This document shows positions 46,701 through 56,884 of a stretch of DNA of 64,000 nucleotides, in pieces (the stretch's first letter is position 1; each line of letters starts with the position of its first letter). Origin of the DNA: Mytilus edulis (taxonomy: Eukaryota; Mollusca; Bivalvia; Mytilida; Mytilidae); assembly GCF_963676685.1 (NCBI RefSeq), contig NC_092357.1, forward strand, positions 18,217,607 through 18,281,606, written 5' to 3'. Below the pieces are notes generated by a model, which saw nothing but the letters and a program-made list of their open reading frames with translations, had not been told where the DNA came from and searched no databases. Made by a program: the position numbers and the translations under genes.

Positions 46701-49700
46701 GCGTAGCGTCCGACTGGCGTACCAAATGTTAATCATGGTAACGATGATGAGTTAATGAGTGCCAGATGTGGAGCAGGATCTGCTTACCCTTCCGGAGCAA
46801 CTGAGATCACCTCAGTTTTTGGTGGGGTTCGTGTTGCTTAGTCTTTGGTTTTTTGTATGTTGTGTCTTCTGTATTATTATTTGTCTGTTTGTCTTTTTTA
46901 TTTTTAGCCATTGCGTTGTCAGTATATTTTCTATTTATGAGTTTGACTCTCCCTTTGGTAGCTTTCGTCCCCTTTTATAGACCCCATTATCTTTACAATA
47001 TTAATAAACAAAATATTTGCACATACTAGAACATGTAGTAAGTAATAGTTTCTAAACTGTACATTTGCACGTTTTCAAGAAAACAAAATTCGAACTTGAA
47101 TGACAGATTGATTGAGTGTTGTTATTCGGTCAACTAAAACATTTTCATACAATGTCTTTAGCATGGCCTCAACAACCAAAAAATGTGTACCGATAACCAT
47201 CCTTGTGTGCCTGATCATGAGTTATAAATGACATTGATCATTAAATAAAAACTGAAATTTGGAAAACAAACCTACCTTGCTGGAAGGCAGACGTTTCTGT
47301 TTTATTTTCTTCCTGTGATACTTTTCCTACAAAATCAAAAGAAGGGTAACATAAGAATAAGATGATGTGGTAACGTTGCGCACAATGTTCTCAAGACACG
47401 ATGTTACACCAAAAAAATGCGACGTCAAAAAGTGTTTCTGAAATGTTGACGTCGATTAATAAAATCAAATTTTGTAAGTTTCATTCGAGTATTTTTATAT
47501 GTTGTTGGTTGATTCTGTCTCTGTTTTATATGTCTTTTTATCATGAATTTCCTCAAGTTGTTGAATTGATTTAAAAATCTTTACCCTCAATGCACATTAA
47601 AAGGCTTGTCGTAAGTAATGATGGAAGAAAAAAGGGACGGAAGTATACGGTTTTCCATAAATAAATGAAACCAAAATTCTAAATGTGCAAACATTTAATA
47701 ACAGGCTGCCTTAATGTCATGATGCATACCATCTGTTATTGTAAATTTTCCATATCTTGATTCAAATAAAAAAAAATCTGACATTCTGCAAGAAAATCAA
47801 AACATGTTAACTCTTGATTAATTTGAAAGGAATAATATTTTCCCTGACACACACATTGTGGTAATACAACCCTTCAATTACTTGAACACCAGCTTGAAAC
47901 TATTTCCCTGAAAATTTAGTAAAATTTTCCTGTATGGGTCTTCCGTAAAAACTGCTAATATAATCCGGGTTGTATTAATTCAATGAAATACTTTTCGTCG
48001 CTGTTGGCAATTGCAATTAGTCTTTCAGTAACCTCCGTTTCATGCACAAGTTTATCATGACGAAAAGGTGCAACTTCGCTAGTACAGGTATTAACTCCAT
48101 TCTGACAGCTATAGCATGAATAGCAGGACAAGTCACGAACAAAAACATTTCGAGAATTTGTACTTTTAATTTAGTCAATGCACCTTACTGAAGGGATGAC
48201 ACTTAATTTATGATCTATATCTATTTCGTGGAACTTCCACAGAGTAAAGAAAAATTCGCCTTTGACATTTTGACGACTGTATTGGTGTCTCCAGATTAGC
48301 TTTGTATAGATTGTCGAGTATAGTTCAGACTAGGTCGAGCATGGTTCAGGCTCGTATATAAGTTATAAGTGTGAAATAGTAATTTGGACGTCAATATTTT
48401 TGTGTCAAATTGTACTATCTTGTTAAGCTCATAATGTTTTATGATCATTTTATGACCAATGTGTATTAGATTTCTTGATAAGATTTACAGAATGAATTCA
48501 CGTGTAAACAAATGAATTGGGGTCATGTGTGTTGTTTTAATTAGTTACAATGTAGTAGATTAAGAAATATGAGATCTGCAGACGATAATGCTAAAATCCA
48601 AATGGAAGCACATTTGAGAAATAAAATAATTTTTTTCTGCATTTGTATATCTAAAGGAAGTTTTTAATGAAAACGTAGATATTTGTAATTGGTTATATTC
48701 AAAAATCAATTTTTATATTAATTTTTATTAATCTTATTAATTATTTTCCCGGGTTTTAATCACGTGGGTTAAGTGAAATTTTAGAGATTTTGGGAATTTG
48801 CGGCATACGCACGCTGACTGTTCAGATATCAAGTATATTTTGTCAGCAGAAAAGATTATCATGTAAAGGTCAGTTTAATCATTTTATTATATGTTATTAA
48901 GCTACTTTATTGTATAGATGTTGTTTTATGTTATATTATTCTTGAAACTAGATTTTTTAGAATTATTATGTTTTTTATGAAATGCATAAGAATTGCCGAG
49001 TAGAAAAGCTTTGAAATTAAGTTTCATTATTTTCTAGAATTTGTTCATATGCTTTGTTAATCTATTATTTATTTTTTATTTTTCCCGAATTTGTTAAATA
49101 TTATCTTCGTACTTTTCGTAAGCAGAAAATTGAGTAATTAGATTTGTTAATTAACTAACTCTTTAACTTGTAATCAATTTTATTGTCCATTTAACGGTAA
49201 AGATTATTTTCTTATCTTAATGTAAATTAAATAATGACCGGTGGTATTCCCTATTGTTAAATGATTATCTCAGGTCATTATTGTTCCTCACACACGTGTT
49301 GATAGTGATTAATGTAATACGATTTTTCATGCGCTCAGCATGGGATACTGCTGAAACCTTCTCTTATCTTTGGTATGTTAGGAATGCAATACGTCACGAT
49401 GGTAATGACGTGCAATAGATGCCGGCGCATCCTACTTGTTGTAAACATCCGGTAAATTGTAAACAAACGCACGTGCATTTGTTGATAACAGTAGTTGTGA
49501 AAGTTTAAGTATTACAGTTGTATTGTATTTTATAGTTCTGTATATCTTTTGTAATCAGTTAGGTTTAGTTTTGGTTGAAATATATCTTATATGAATAATG
49601 ATTTGTCTTTTCACTTTATTTCTTTAATGGTATTATTAATTTAAAATAACTGGATGATGGGTACTTATGTCATTTAAAATTAAAACAAACTCTTTGTTTC

Positions 49701-52094
49701 TTTTGTTTGTTTATATATTTTGTGTACTTCTATTATAGTAAAGTGATAGATTGCATTACACACTTTGTACTTTTAGATATTTTATTACATAGTTTGTTAC
49801 TTATTTAGTCTAATAAAATTGTAGTTAAAAGTAAATCAAATTATTATGTTGACTAGGAATTATATTTACTGTTAATTAAATCGATGATACTTTCACGCTA
49901 ATTGATAGTTGTTAAGAAAATGCATACGTTATTTTGATAATAATTGCTACATATATTTTGATATTTTCATTTCATGTCAATTTATTTATGTATTTACTAT
50001 TGTGTCTTTGTGGGACTTTACTTGCTATTACGATTAAAACCATGTCAACGTAAATAGTTTCTTTTTCTGCCATGAAAGGTCTCACATTCATATAAGTACT
50101 GGTCGAGATCAAGTTCAGACTATTAAGTATGGTTCAGACTACAGTCGATTAATATCAAGTAAATTTCAGACCAATTCAAAATAGTCGATTACAAATCAGA
50201 ACAGTCGAGTACAGATATAGGCCATTTCAGACTTTTACTGGTTTGTAGTGAATGTTTAATAGATTAAGTGGGAACCAAAGACCAGTTGTATACTTAAACA
50301 ATAAGCTTTAAGCAAAAGTACAAAACAACTACCCAACAGACAAGAGACACAAATTAATGATCTAGGAGTACTCAGATTTTATTATCTTGATAACCATTTG
50401 GTAAATTCTTTGTATGTTTTGGTATTGTCATAAGTTGTATCTAGATATGTTTTTATACACTATAAATTAATATAAAATGCTTATCATAACCGTATATGGT
50501 TATGAAAATAGTTTTGTCAAAATATGCTTACTGTAACTTAATCATACACTAGTCATCAGTCACATAAGTACTACTAGATGACAATACAAACGATAAATGT
50601 TTATAACGATATAAGTGAGTAATATGTGTTCTTTACCACTGGCTAAGACGGACAGAACCACTATTACCATTATACACACAAAACAAAAAGTCTATAAAGA
50701 AAGGCAACAGTAGTATACCGCTGTTCAAAACTCATAAATCCATGGACAAAAAAACAAAATCAGGGTAACAAACTAAAACTGAGGGAAACGCATTAAATAT
50801 GAGAGGAGAACAACGACACATATAAAGCTATGTACAAACGTACAAAGCTATGTATAAAGCTATGTACAAACACGTATAAAGCTATGTACAAACGTACGTA
50901 TATTTTGTGCCTACACAAACATCAAATGTCTAAAAAGATATGTGAGTAATATAAGTTCTTACCACAGGGTAAGACGAAAAAAACCACTATTGTGATAATA
51001 CCAACATCAAATGTCTAAAAAAAAAAATATATGAGTAATATAAGTTCTTACCACTGGCTAAGACGGACAAACACACTATTGTGATTATACAAACATCAAA
51101 TGTCTAAAAGAATATATGAGTAATATAAGTTCTTACCACTGGCTAAGACGGACAAAACCACTATTGTGATAATAATAACAGCAAATGTCTACAAAAATAT
51201 GCGAGTAATATATATTCTTACTACTGGCTAAGACGGACATAACCACTATTGTATTAATACAAACATCAAATGTCTAAAAAGATATGTGAGTAATATATCT
51301 TAGCACTCATTAATAAAAACAGAGAGAACCACAATTGCGATTGTAAAATAACAATCCTAGTGCTAAAGATAAAGTCTTCCATTTATAAGTGAGTAATAAA
51401 TGTTCTTACCACTGGCTAAGACGGGCAGAACCACTAGTGGGATGATACAAACAACAGATAACAGTCCTAATGCTAAAGATAAAGTTCTTATCACTGGCTA
51501 AGACGGACAGAACCACGATTGCGATTATACAAACAACAGATAACAGTCCTAGTGCTAAAGATAAAATTCTTACCACTGGCTAAGACGGACAGAACCACGA
51601 TTGCGATTATACAAACAACAGATAACAGTCCTAGTGCTAAAGATAAAATTCTTACCACTGGCTAAGACGGACAGAACCACGATTGCGATTATACAAACAA
51701 CAGATAACAGTCCTAGTGCTAAAGATAAAATTCTTACCACTGGCTAAGACGGACAGAACCACGATTGCGATTATACAAACAACAGATAACAGTCCTAGTG
51801 CTAAAGATAAAATTCTTACCACTGGCTAAGACGGACAGAACCACGATTGCGATTATACAAACAACAGATAACAGTCCTAATGCTAAAGATAAAGTTCTTA
51901 CCACTGGCTAAGACGGACAGAACCACGATTGCGATTATACAAACAAACGATAACAGTCCTAGTGCTAAAGATAAAGTCTTCCATTTTCTCCTATCCTTCA
52001 GAAGTGTCTGTGTTCCATAATCATCCTCCTCATTCACCAGTCTACTCATCTGAATATCATCACTGCCTTTATACACAGTGTTGTAGGAATCCAT
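39496..52094 (-). CDS. Gene 2: type II transmembrane protein with four EGF-like repeats and an IgGFc-binding domain (join of 7 exons)
   Basis: Predicted join on the minus strand: 52094-51902, 47326-47276, 46473-46366, 45984-45877, 44725-44618, 42445-42338, 40727-39496; 1908 nt, 635 residues. All junctions are GT/AG and phase 1, and the four EGF exons are each exactly 108 nt. Residues 1-40 are a cytoplasmic tail rich in acidic residues, with a YNTV motif at 4-7 and basic KDRRKWK before the membrane. Residues 41-63 are the single helix. Residues 65-81 are a linker, 82-225 four EGF modules, and 226-635 the IgGFc-binding domain. A type II surface protein with an adhesive or recognition ectodomain is inferred; no ligand can be read from the sequence. 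Intron 1 contains a tandem array of the membrane-helix exon end. It is paralogous to gene 1. Confidence 0.8.
40788..40880 (+). repeat. SINE-like domain with hammerhead-like core, copy 3
   Basis: CACTGATGAGTCTTATGTAG then ACAAAATGCGCGTCTGGCGT then AC. GTCT pairs with AGAC around TATGT, followed by AAAA (consensus GAAA), then UGCGC pairs with GCGUA. GGTACCTTTGATAACT follows. It lies in the last intron of gene 2. Confidence 0.65.
41114..41322. mobile_element. piggyBac-type MITE, 209 bp
   Basis: Terminal inverted repeats GGGGTTAGACTTTGGTCAAG and GGTGGTAGACCTTGGTTAAG (the right end reverse-complemented) extend to GGGA(G/A)ATAACTCTT. The element is flanked by TTAA on both sides (41110-41113 and 41323-41326), the duplication typical of piggyBac. 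No coding capacity. It is in the last intron of gene 2. Confidence 0.75.
41810..42260 (+). repeat. Family D copy followed by reversed family C fragment
   Basis: GACAACGCCATGGCTAAAAA, GGGTAAGCAGATCCTGCTCC and GAAGGGGATTGTAGT mark a near-complete family D copy to about 42105. CCGATCTCCGAGGAAAATTG to TGTCATAGTTCTGAGAGGTA follows as a reversed family C piece. Intronic in gene 2. Confidence 0.7.
42338..42445 (-). CDS. Gene 2 exon 6: EGF-like module 4
   Basis: 108 nt, acceptor TGAATTTCAG, donor GTAAATAT. Encodes [19 protein letters not shown] and [13 protein letters not shown]. It is the module closest to the single EGF exon of gene 1, which suggests that this exon and the IgGFc exon were inherited together. 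Confidence 0.92.
42446..44617 (-). other. Gene 2 intron between EGF modules 3 and 4
   Basis: AT-rich. It contains reversed family C pieces at about 43700-43830 and 44270-44325. No additional EGF exon was recognised. Confidence 0.55.
44618..44725 (-). CDS. Gene 2 exon 5: EGF-like module 3
   Basis: 108 nt, acceptor TATTTGCAG, donor GTAAGTAC. Encodes [19 protein letters not shown] and [13 protein letters not shown]. Phase 1 on both sides. Confidence 0.92.
44726..45876 (-). other. Gene 2 intron between EGF modules 2 and 3
   Basis: Contains a forward family C copy at about 45395-45600 (AAGTCATGAATATGAGAGTT, TTTTCCTCGGAGTTCAGTAT). The 63-residue frame there is repeat-derived. Confidence 0.55.
45877..45984 (-). 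CDS. Gene 2 exon 4: EGF-like module 2
   Basis: 108 nt, acceptor TTTGTTTGCAG, donor GTATGTAT. Encodes [19 protein letters not shown] and [13 protein letters not shown] with the same six-cysteine spacing. Confidence 0.92.
46366..46473 (-). CDS. Gene 2 exon 3: EGF-like module 1
   Basis: 108 nt, phase 1-1, 36 residues with [12 protein letters not shown] and [12 protein letters not shown]; spacing C-x4-C-x5-C-x8-C-x-C-x8-C. The acceptor TTTTTTTGCAG is strong. The donor GTTTATAT is weaker than the others, so skipping of this module is possible without a frame change. Confidence 0.9.
46673..46752 (+). repeat. SINE-like domain, copy 4 (decayed)
   Basis: AGCGTCACTGATCAGTCTTT, then GACTGGCGTACC and ATCATGGTAACGATGATGAG. 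Core bases are mutated (CTGATCA) and stem II no longer pairs. It abuts the reversed family D copy. Confidence 0.5.
46753..46990 (-). repeat. Family D, reversed copy
   Basis: GGAGCAGGATCTGCTTACCC, GTGGGGTTCGTGTTGCTTAG and TAGCCATTGCGTTGTCAGTA in the reverse order of the 11790 copy. Lies in gene 2 intron 2. Confidence 0.75.
47276..47326 (-). CDS. Gene 2 exon 2: 51-nt juxtamembrane linker
   Basis: Acceptor GATTTTGTAG and donor GTAGGTTT flank 51 nt, phase 1 on both sides, encoding [16 protein letters not shown]. It contains one N-K-T glycosylation sequon. It is positionally equivalent to the 33-nt linker exon of gene 1. Confidence 0.65.
47327..50631 (-). other. Gene 2 intron 1, repeat-poor part with interrupted GTCGAG array
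   Basis: GTCGAG/GTTCAGACT-rich sequence occurs at 48293-48357 and resumes at about 50100-50230. The 1.7 kb between them is AT-rich and unlike it. TATAAG lies at both borders. An inserted element is possible but no inverted repeats were found at its ends. There is no coding exon. Confidence 0.45.
50632..51982 (-). repeat. Tandem array of the gene 2 membrane-helix exon end with splice sites
   Basis: The plus-strand motif CTTACCACTGGCTAAGACGG (reverse of the exon end and donor) recurs at 51405, 51487 (one change), 51569, 51651, 51733, 51815 and 51897, exactly 82 bp apart. Older, more diverged copies start near 50632, 50958, 51047, 51132, 51217 and 51299, with a different spacer (AGTAATATAAG). 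On the minus strand each good unit reads CTTTAG, 63 open nucleotides in phase 1 coding for a hydrophobic helix, then GTAAGAA. The copy at 51897 belongs to exon 1. Confidence 0.9.
50700..50815 (+). repeat. Family B fragment inside the diverged part of the exon array
   Basis: GGCAACAGTAGTATACCGCT through AGAGGAGAACAACGACACA. It sits between the 50632 and 50958 array copies, so the array predates this insertion. It is followed by short GCTATGTACAAACGTA tandem units to about 50900. Confidence 0.7.
51902..52094 (-). CDS. Gene 2 exon 1: cytoplasmic tail and signal-anchor helix
   Basis: ATG in context GACAAGATGG, then [10 protein letters not shown] to [10 protein letters not shown] and the helix starting [20 protein letters not shown]. 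The donor is GCCAGTG|GTAAGAAC, phase 1. The last third of this exon plus its donor is the source of the tandem array immediately downstream. Confidence 0.8.
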
Positions 52095-54060
52095 CTTGTC
52101 GCATCGAATTCCTTAACTTATGACATACTGACCAGAACATTAGTAAATATGTACTTATATCAAGTACTTTCGTCAACTAGTATCTACATCCGATGCTTAA
52201 GTGTCTAGTATAAGGTACTAGATATAGACATCTTGATTTTGTATCTTCATAAGAACCAAATGAATTTAATTGTCATGGTTTGACATCGTGTATCATAGGT
52301 TAATGTCCTACAGTACACACAAGTTTATCACAGTGACTGCTTGTGAATGTGAGTGTTTCACTCTGTAATATTTTTATAGATTCTGTGTTGTATTACTAGT
52401 ATGAGTCATGACAAGTTGTACATTACAGTGTTCAGCACTCTAAATCACTTGCAAAAAGCCAATAAGTGGGTATTATTCAACGCCCTCAAAAGTTATTTTC
52501 AACAATTCAATGCAATTCTATTATTACTTCGAGCAAATAAAGCTTATCAGTACAAATATAATATATATTCAAATACAAATATATCATAAATAAATAAATA
52601 CATAAAACATACATAACTGATAAATGAATACATCCGAGAAGAATGATGATCTATATTAAAGATTGGTAACTTATAACATGCCTGTTCTACGTTTAAATGC
52701 ATGGAAATTTTTTTTACAAAGGTTACATATGTCGTTTACATTTTCTGTGCTCAACAACTGTATAAGCTTAAATGACGATGGTCGCTTATAATAATATGGC
52801 TTTAAGTCATAAGAAACCTCAAATTAAAAAAAATCATGCATATGTCTTTTTATAACTAAATGGATAGTTTTCATTTTACAACTTATGTACATATACTTTT
52901 TTCTGAGGAAAATTCTTTAATTTGTCCACATTTAGAAGAAGTTTATTTATTTTTAATTGCTTGCTTGCTTGCTCCTTATTGCATTATAGCAATCACACTG
53001 TAAAATTAAATGAAACTCGTCTTCTATTGTATTTAAAGTACAGAGGGTACATTTTTTCTGATCTATTAACACCGTGATATCGTTCTGTTTCAACATATAA
53101 GTTACAAGTATATGAAGAATATCTTAATTTTCTCGTTAAATACACTCTAAAATTCACATGTTTAGTAGGTAAAATTGTAAACAAACATTATTTACACAGT
53201 ATTTATACAAAAAAAATATTTTGGCGAGCCATCCAATAATTGATTCAAGTATTGATTAGCTTGATCAAATATTCTAGTTTTGATCAAATATTTAACAAAT
53301 GAGACATGTTATTTACCTCAAAAACATCAACACAAATAAACACCCAACGAATGTTTAACCATCAAACTGAATAAAAATGTATGTTTTTACATGTTACTTT
53401 ATTTATAAGGAAACGGTGTGCAGAATCACATAATATTCTGACTTCTAGTCAAGCTGTCGTTACTGTTATTTCTCCACGTTACATGTTTTGTATTTTTATT
53501 GGGAGAAAGGGGGGGGGGGCAGAGCAATATTTTATTATTACGTTTTTGGTATTGTCCGTCACGTGGCCAAACCCTCGACCTCCCTTTTAATAGTGATCAC
53601 GAGACCTCTGAATCAGTTTTTTTTTTATCAAGAAAAGTATGTAGTCTACATATTTGTTCATTACTCGTTTACAATTATTTATCATTGTAGACTATTCTTG
53701 TCCTTTTTTCTTCTTCTTCTGTCATGTCTGTCATGGCGCTATCGATTGTTTTTACTTTGTTAGTTTGAAGATCTCTTTTAAATATCTTCCATCTCTTACT
53801 TCTTTTACTGTACTACGTTTATTTATGGGAGTTAGCCTCTTAGAATTTGAAAAAATTCAAAACAAATACATGTATCCCATAAGAATGCGAAACCAATTAT
53901 AAATATTTCAAAATAACCACTCAAGATCAAGAATCGTATTAAGTACATGTAAAACCACTTAAAATGATAAGTGTTGTGTTTAGCTGCTAGAATATGTCAA
54001 TGTTATGATCTTCATTTCTGAATTTGAATTGCGCAGGAATGTGATTTTTTAATCTTTGTG
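52095..54060. other. Upstream region of gene 2, no gene seen
   Basis: Presumably holds the gene 2 promoter, but no TATA box or initiator can be assigned with confidence. A poly-G run lies at about 53510-53519. Frames at 52401, 52993, 53488 and 53654 lack motifs. Confidence 0.45.
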
Positions 54061-54074
54061 ATCTCTATTACAAT

Positions 54075-54470
54075 AATGGAGAGTCGAAAGATACAAGGAT
54101 AATTCAAACTCATAAGTCGAAAAATAAACTGACTAGTCAACGCCATGGTTTAAAATGGATAAAAAAAAACCAGACAATTGTACACAAAATACAAAAGAGA
54201 ATACATAACGAGTGAGAAACACGAATCCCGCAAATAAAAATAGGGATGATCTCAGGTGCTCCGGGAGGGAAAGCATATCGTACTCCACATGCGGCAATCG
54301 TCGAGTTGCTAATTGCAACATTAAAAATACTTCTAATAGTGTTATTACGACATTAGAAACATATCCGCTATCATCTGTGAAACGGGTATATATATATATA
54401 TATATCATAATATTTCAACAAATTTATGGATGGCGTCCGTATAATTAAAGAGGGGATTATTTCAACTTCA
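54075..54470 (+). repeat. Family D copy with (TA)n
   Basis: CAACGCCATGG, GATCTCAGGTGCTCCGG and CACATGCGGCAATCGTCG show a diverged family D copy. It is followed by (TA)9 at about 54388-54405. Confidence 0.65.
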
Positions 54471-55577
54471 CCACTTGAAATTCTTGGTGTAATAGCTTCC
54501 TTTTGATCAGCAACCCTTTGTAAAGGAAATCGTGATAGAAAAATACAATATCGTATCAACTGGGAGATATATACTTCGTGTGCAGATTTTTATGGAATTA
54601 CATAGAAAAGGAAAGTTCACAATTGGGAAGGTGAAATCATCTCTTTTTGTAATAAAATATGTACACGATATATAGAAAAAAAAGGTGTGGTATATATATC
54701 ATTGCCAATGAGACAACTCTCCACAAGGGACACAAATTGTCACCGTGTGGCCTTCAATATAAAAAAATAAACCGAAGAACTTAATTTTGAGACAACAAAA
54801 CTATAGGATTCAATAAAAGAATAACAAACAGTCTACAAAATACTACACAGAAAACACATGAATGAGCAAATTAAATCCTCAATTGTGTGAACTCGACCGT
54901 ATGGCCAAATTATTCCCTCACACACAGTGTTGCTCTCTTCAAGAATAAATACAACTCGTTCGGTTATTTTTTATTTTTAGGAAGAGAAGACGTCGTGATT
55001 TTTTCGCTATATACAAGTGCAACCAATGTGGGTTGATCTGTGATAAAAATATTTGATACCGATAAAATAAATCATAAAAGTGGCCTAACAAAAGAGAGGC
55101 TAAGGATACCAATACCAAATGGACATTCAAACTCACAAATCGGAAATAAATTGAAAACGTAATAAAGGAACAGACAAACAAATTTTAAAACAGCAGTACA
55201 CAAATATAACACAAAAAACAAAAAACTGAGCAACACGAACCCCATCAAAAACTTTTGGTTAACTCAGGAGATCTGTGAGGGTAAGCTAATCTAGATCTTA
55301 CTCCACATGTGGCACCCGTCATGTTCCTCATGTCCCTTTGACATGTTTGATAAGGTAATATTTTTTACGTCGAATAACCGTTTCACAAATGATATCGGAT
55401 ATGTTCCTTACGTCGTAACTACAATCCCCTTCCCTTTCATGAATGTGAATCACCGTGATTTTATTTTATAAATGTATAATGACGACAGATCTCAGAGTCT
55501 GTTGACAATATCTATATAGATAGATAAGTATAACGAATTCTACAAAATATATTATTATCCTTAATTAATAATTCACT
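54471..55577. repeat. Family A fragment and rearranged family D copy
   Basis: Forward family A at 54680-54760 (TTGCCAATGAGACAACTCTC). A family D copy at 55090-55330 is followed by its own tail in inverted orientation at 55355-55450 (ATATCGGATATGTTCCTTAC, CTACAATCCCCTTCCCTTTC), unlike the collinear arrangement at 11790-12135. No gene. Confidence 0.6.
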
Positions 55578-55640
55578 TACCATCACAATTCTGCATGTGC
55601 ATCCGTCCATGTCAAGTACTGGTGAAGTCACATGTGTCAA
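55578..55640 (-). pseudogene. Relic EGF-like exon
   Basis: On the minus strand, ACATGTGACTTCACCAGT aligns by eye with the TGTGATATTACCGG region of the gene 2 EGF exons. GGATGCACATGC and AATTGTGATG|GTAAGTG resemble the Cys-Thr-Cys and terminal Cys-Asp-donor segments. There is a stop and at least one frameshift, and the first cysteines are missing. Short and decayed; a weak call. Confidence 0.35.
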
Positions 55641-56199
55641 CTTTAAGTCTTCTAATCAAGAATTAATCAATCGAAAATAAGAACATACGACATAAAATGT
55701 TTTCAATTTTTTGGTTGATAAAAAAGGTACCAAGAGCAGTAATAAGGGCTATATTAAACCAGGGATATCGTTACCATAATTACTTAAAACCTTTACTAAA
55801 TTTTTCCATAGATATAAAGATTTGGTTTTGAAGTTTGGTTGTACCTGTAGAAAACTTATTTCAAATGGGATAGCACATCCTCATTTTAACGGAAATGTTG
55901 TTAACGGTGCCCGGAAATTAGAAATGATCCATGTAAACTTGTTGCTCCTTTAAATAAACTTATTCTTAAAGGTTACCTATTCAACACTGTGATAAGATCA
56001 TTGAATATTGTTTTATTGGTATGAAAATTTACTTTGTTATAAGTAGATTAAAAGCTAACTAAATATTACTAGTATGTTATATACATATACATTAACATAA
56101 ATCTACAATCTGTCGATACCTGTAACTTGGCATTGCACAAGGTCATGTTTTTCTTTGGCTATTTATGACGTCTTTACACTAAATCCATTGAATGTTGGA

Positions 56200-56790
56200 T
56201 GTGTACGGATTGATTGCTTAGTCTTAGAGGCATGATTTTTTTATTAGTTGTTAATGGCTTTGAACTAGCTGTCAGATAACTGCGAGTACTCTCAGATCTG
56301 TTCATTGTGTCTTTTTGTGTCGGGATATATAAGCACCCGGCCACGTCCACTTTTATTTTTTGTCTATCTGATGAGTTAAGCCTTTTTCAACTGATTTGTA
56401 TAGTTCGTTCTTATGTTGTACTGTTATACCACTGTCCCAGGTTAGGGGGAGGGTTGGGATCCCGCTAAAATGTTTAACCCCGCCACATTATTTATGTATG
56501 TGTCTGTCCCAAGTCAGGAGCCTGTAATTCAGTGGTTGTCGTTTGTTTATGTGTTACATATTTGTTTTTCGTTCAGTTTTTTACATAAATAAGGCCGTTA
56601 GTTTTCTCGCTTGAATTGTTTTACATTGTCTTATCGGGGCCTTTTATAGCTGACTATATGCGGTATGGGCTTTGTTCATTGTTGAAGGCCGTACGGTGTC
56701 CTATAATTGTTAATGTTTGTGTCATTTTGGTCTTTTGTGGATAGTTGTCTCATTGGCAATCATACCACATCTTCTTTTTTTTATCATTTA
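56200..56790 (+). repeat. Family E/A composite, longest copy
   Basis: AACTAGCTGTCAGATAACTG, TAGTTCGTTCTTATGTTGTA, AACCCCGCCACATTATTTAT, CAAGTCAGGAGCCTGTAATT, then GCGGTATGGGCTTTGTTCAT and TTGGCAATCATACCACATCT. About 590 bp; families E and A are therefore parts of one longer element. Confidence 0.75.
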
Positions 56791-56884
56791 GTGCATTACA
56801 TTCTACGTTAGGGTTTTTTTTTCAATCTGAAAAAACGATTATTGTATATTGAGTCCGAATTGGACTATTTACCGGATTTGATAT

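Noticed and set aside
48720-49560. Possible promoter or first exon region (CACGTG, CGTCACGATGGTAATGACG)
   Set aside because: No open frame, no in-phase splice site and no repeat of the pattern; single transcription-factor-like words are expected by chance.
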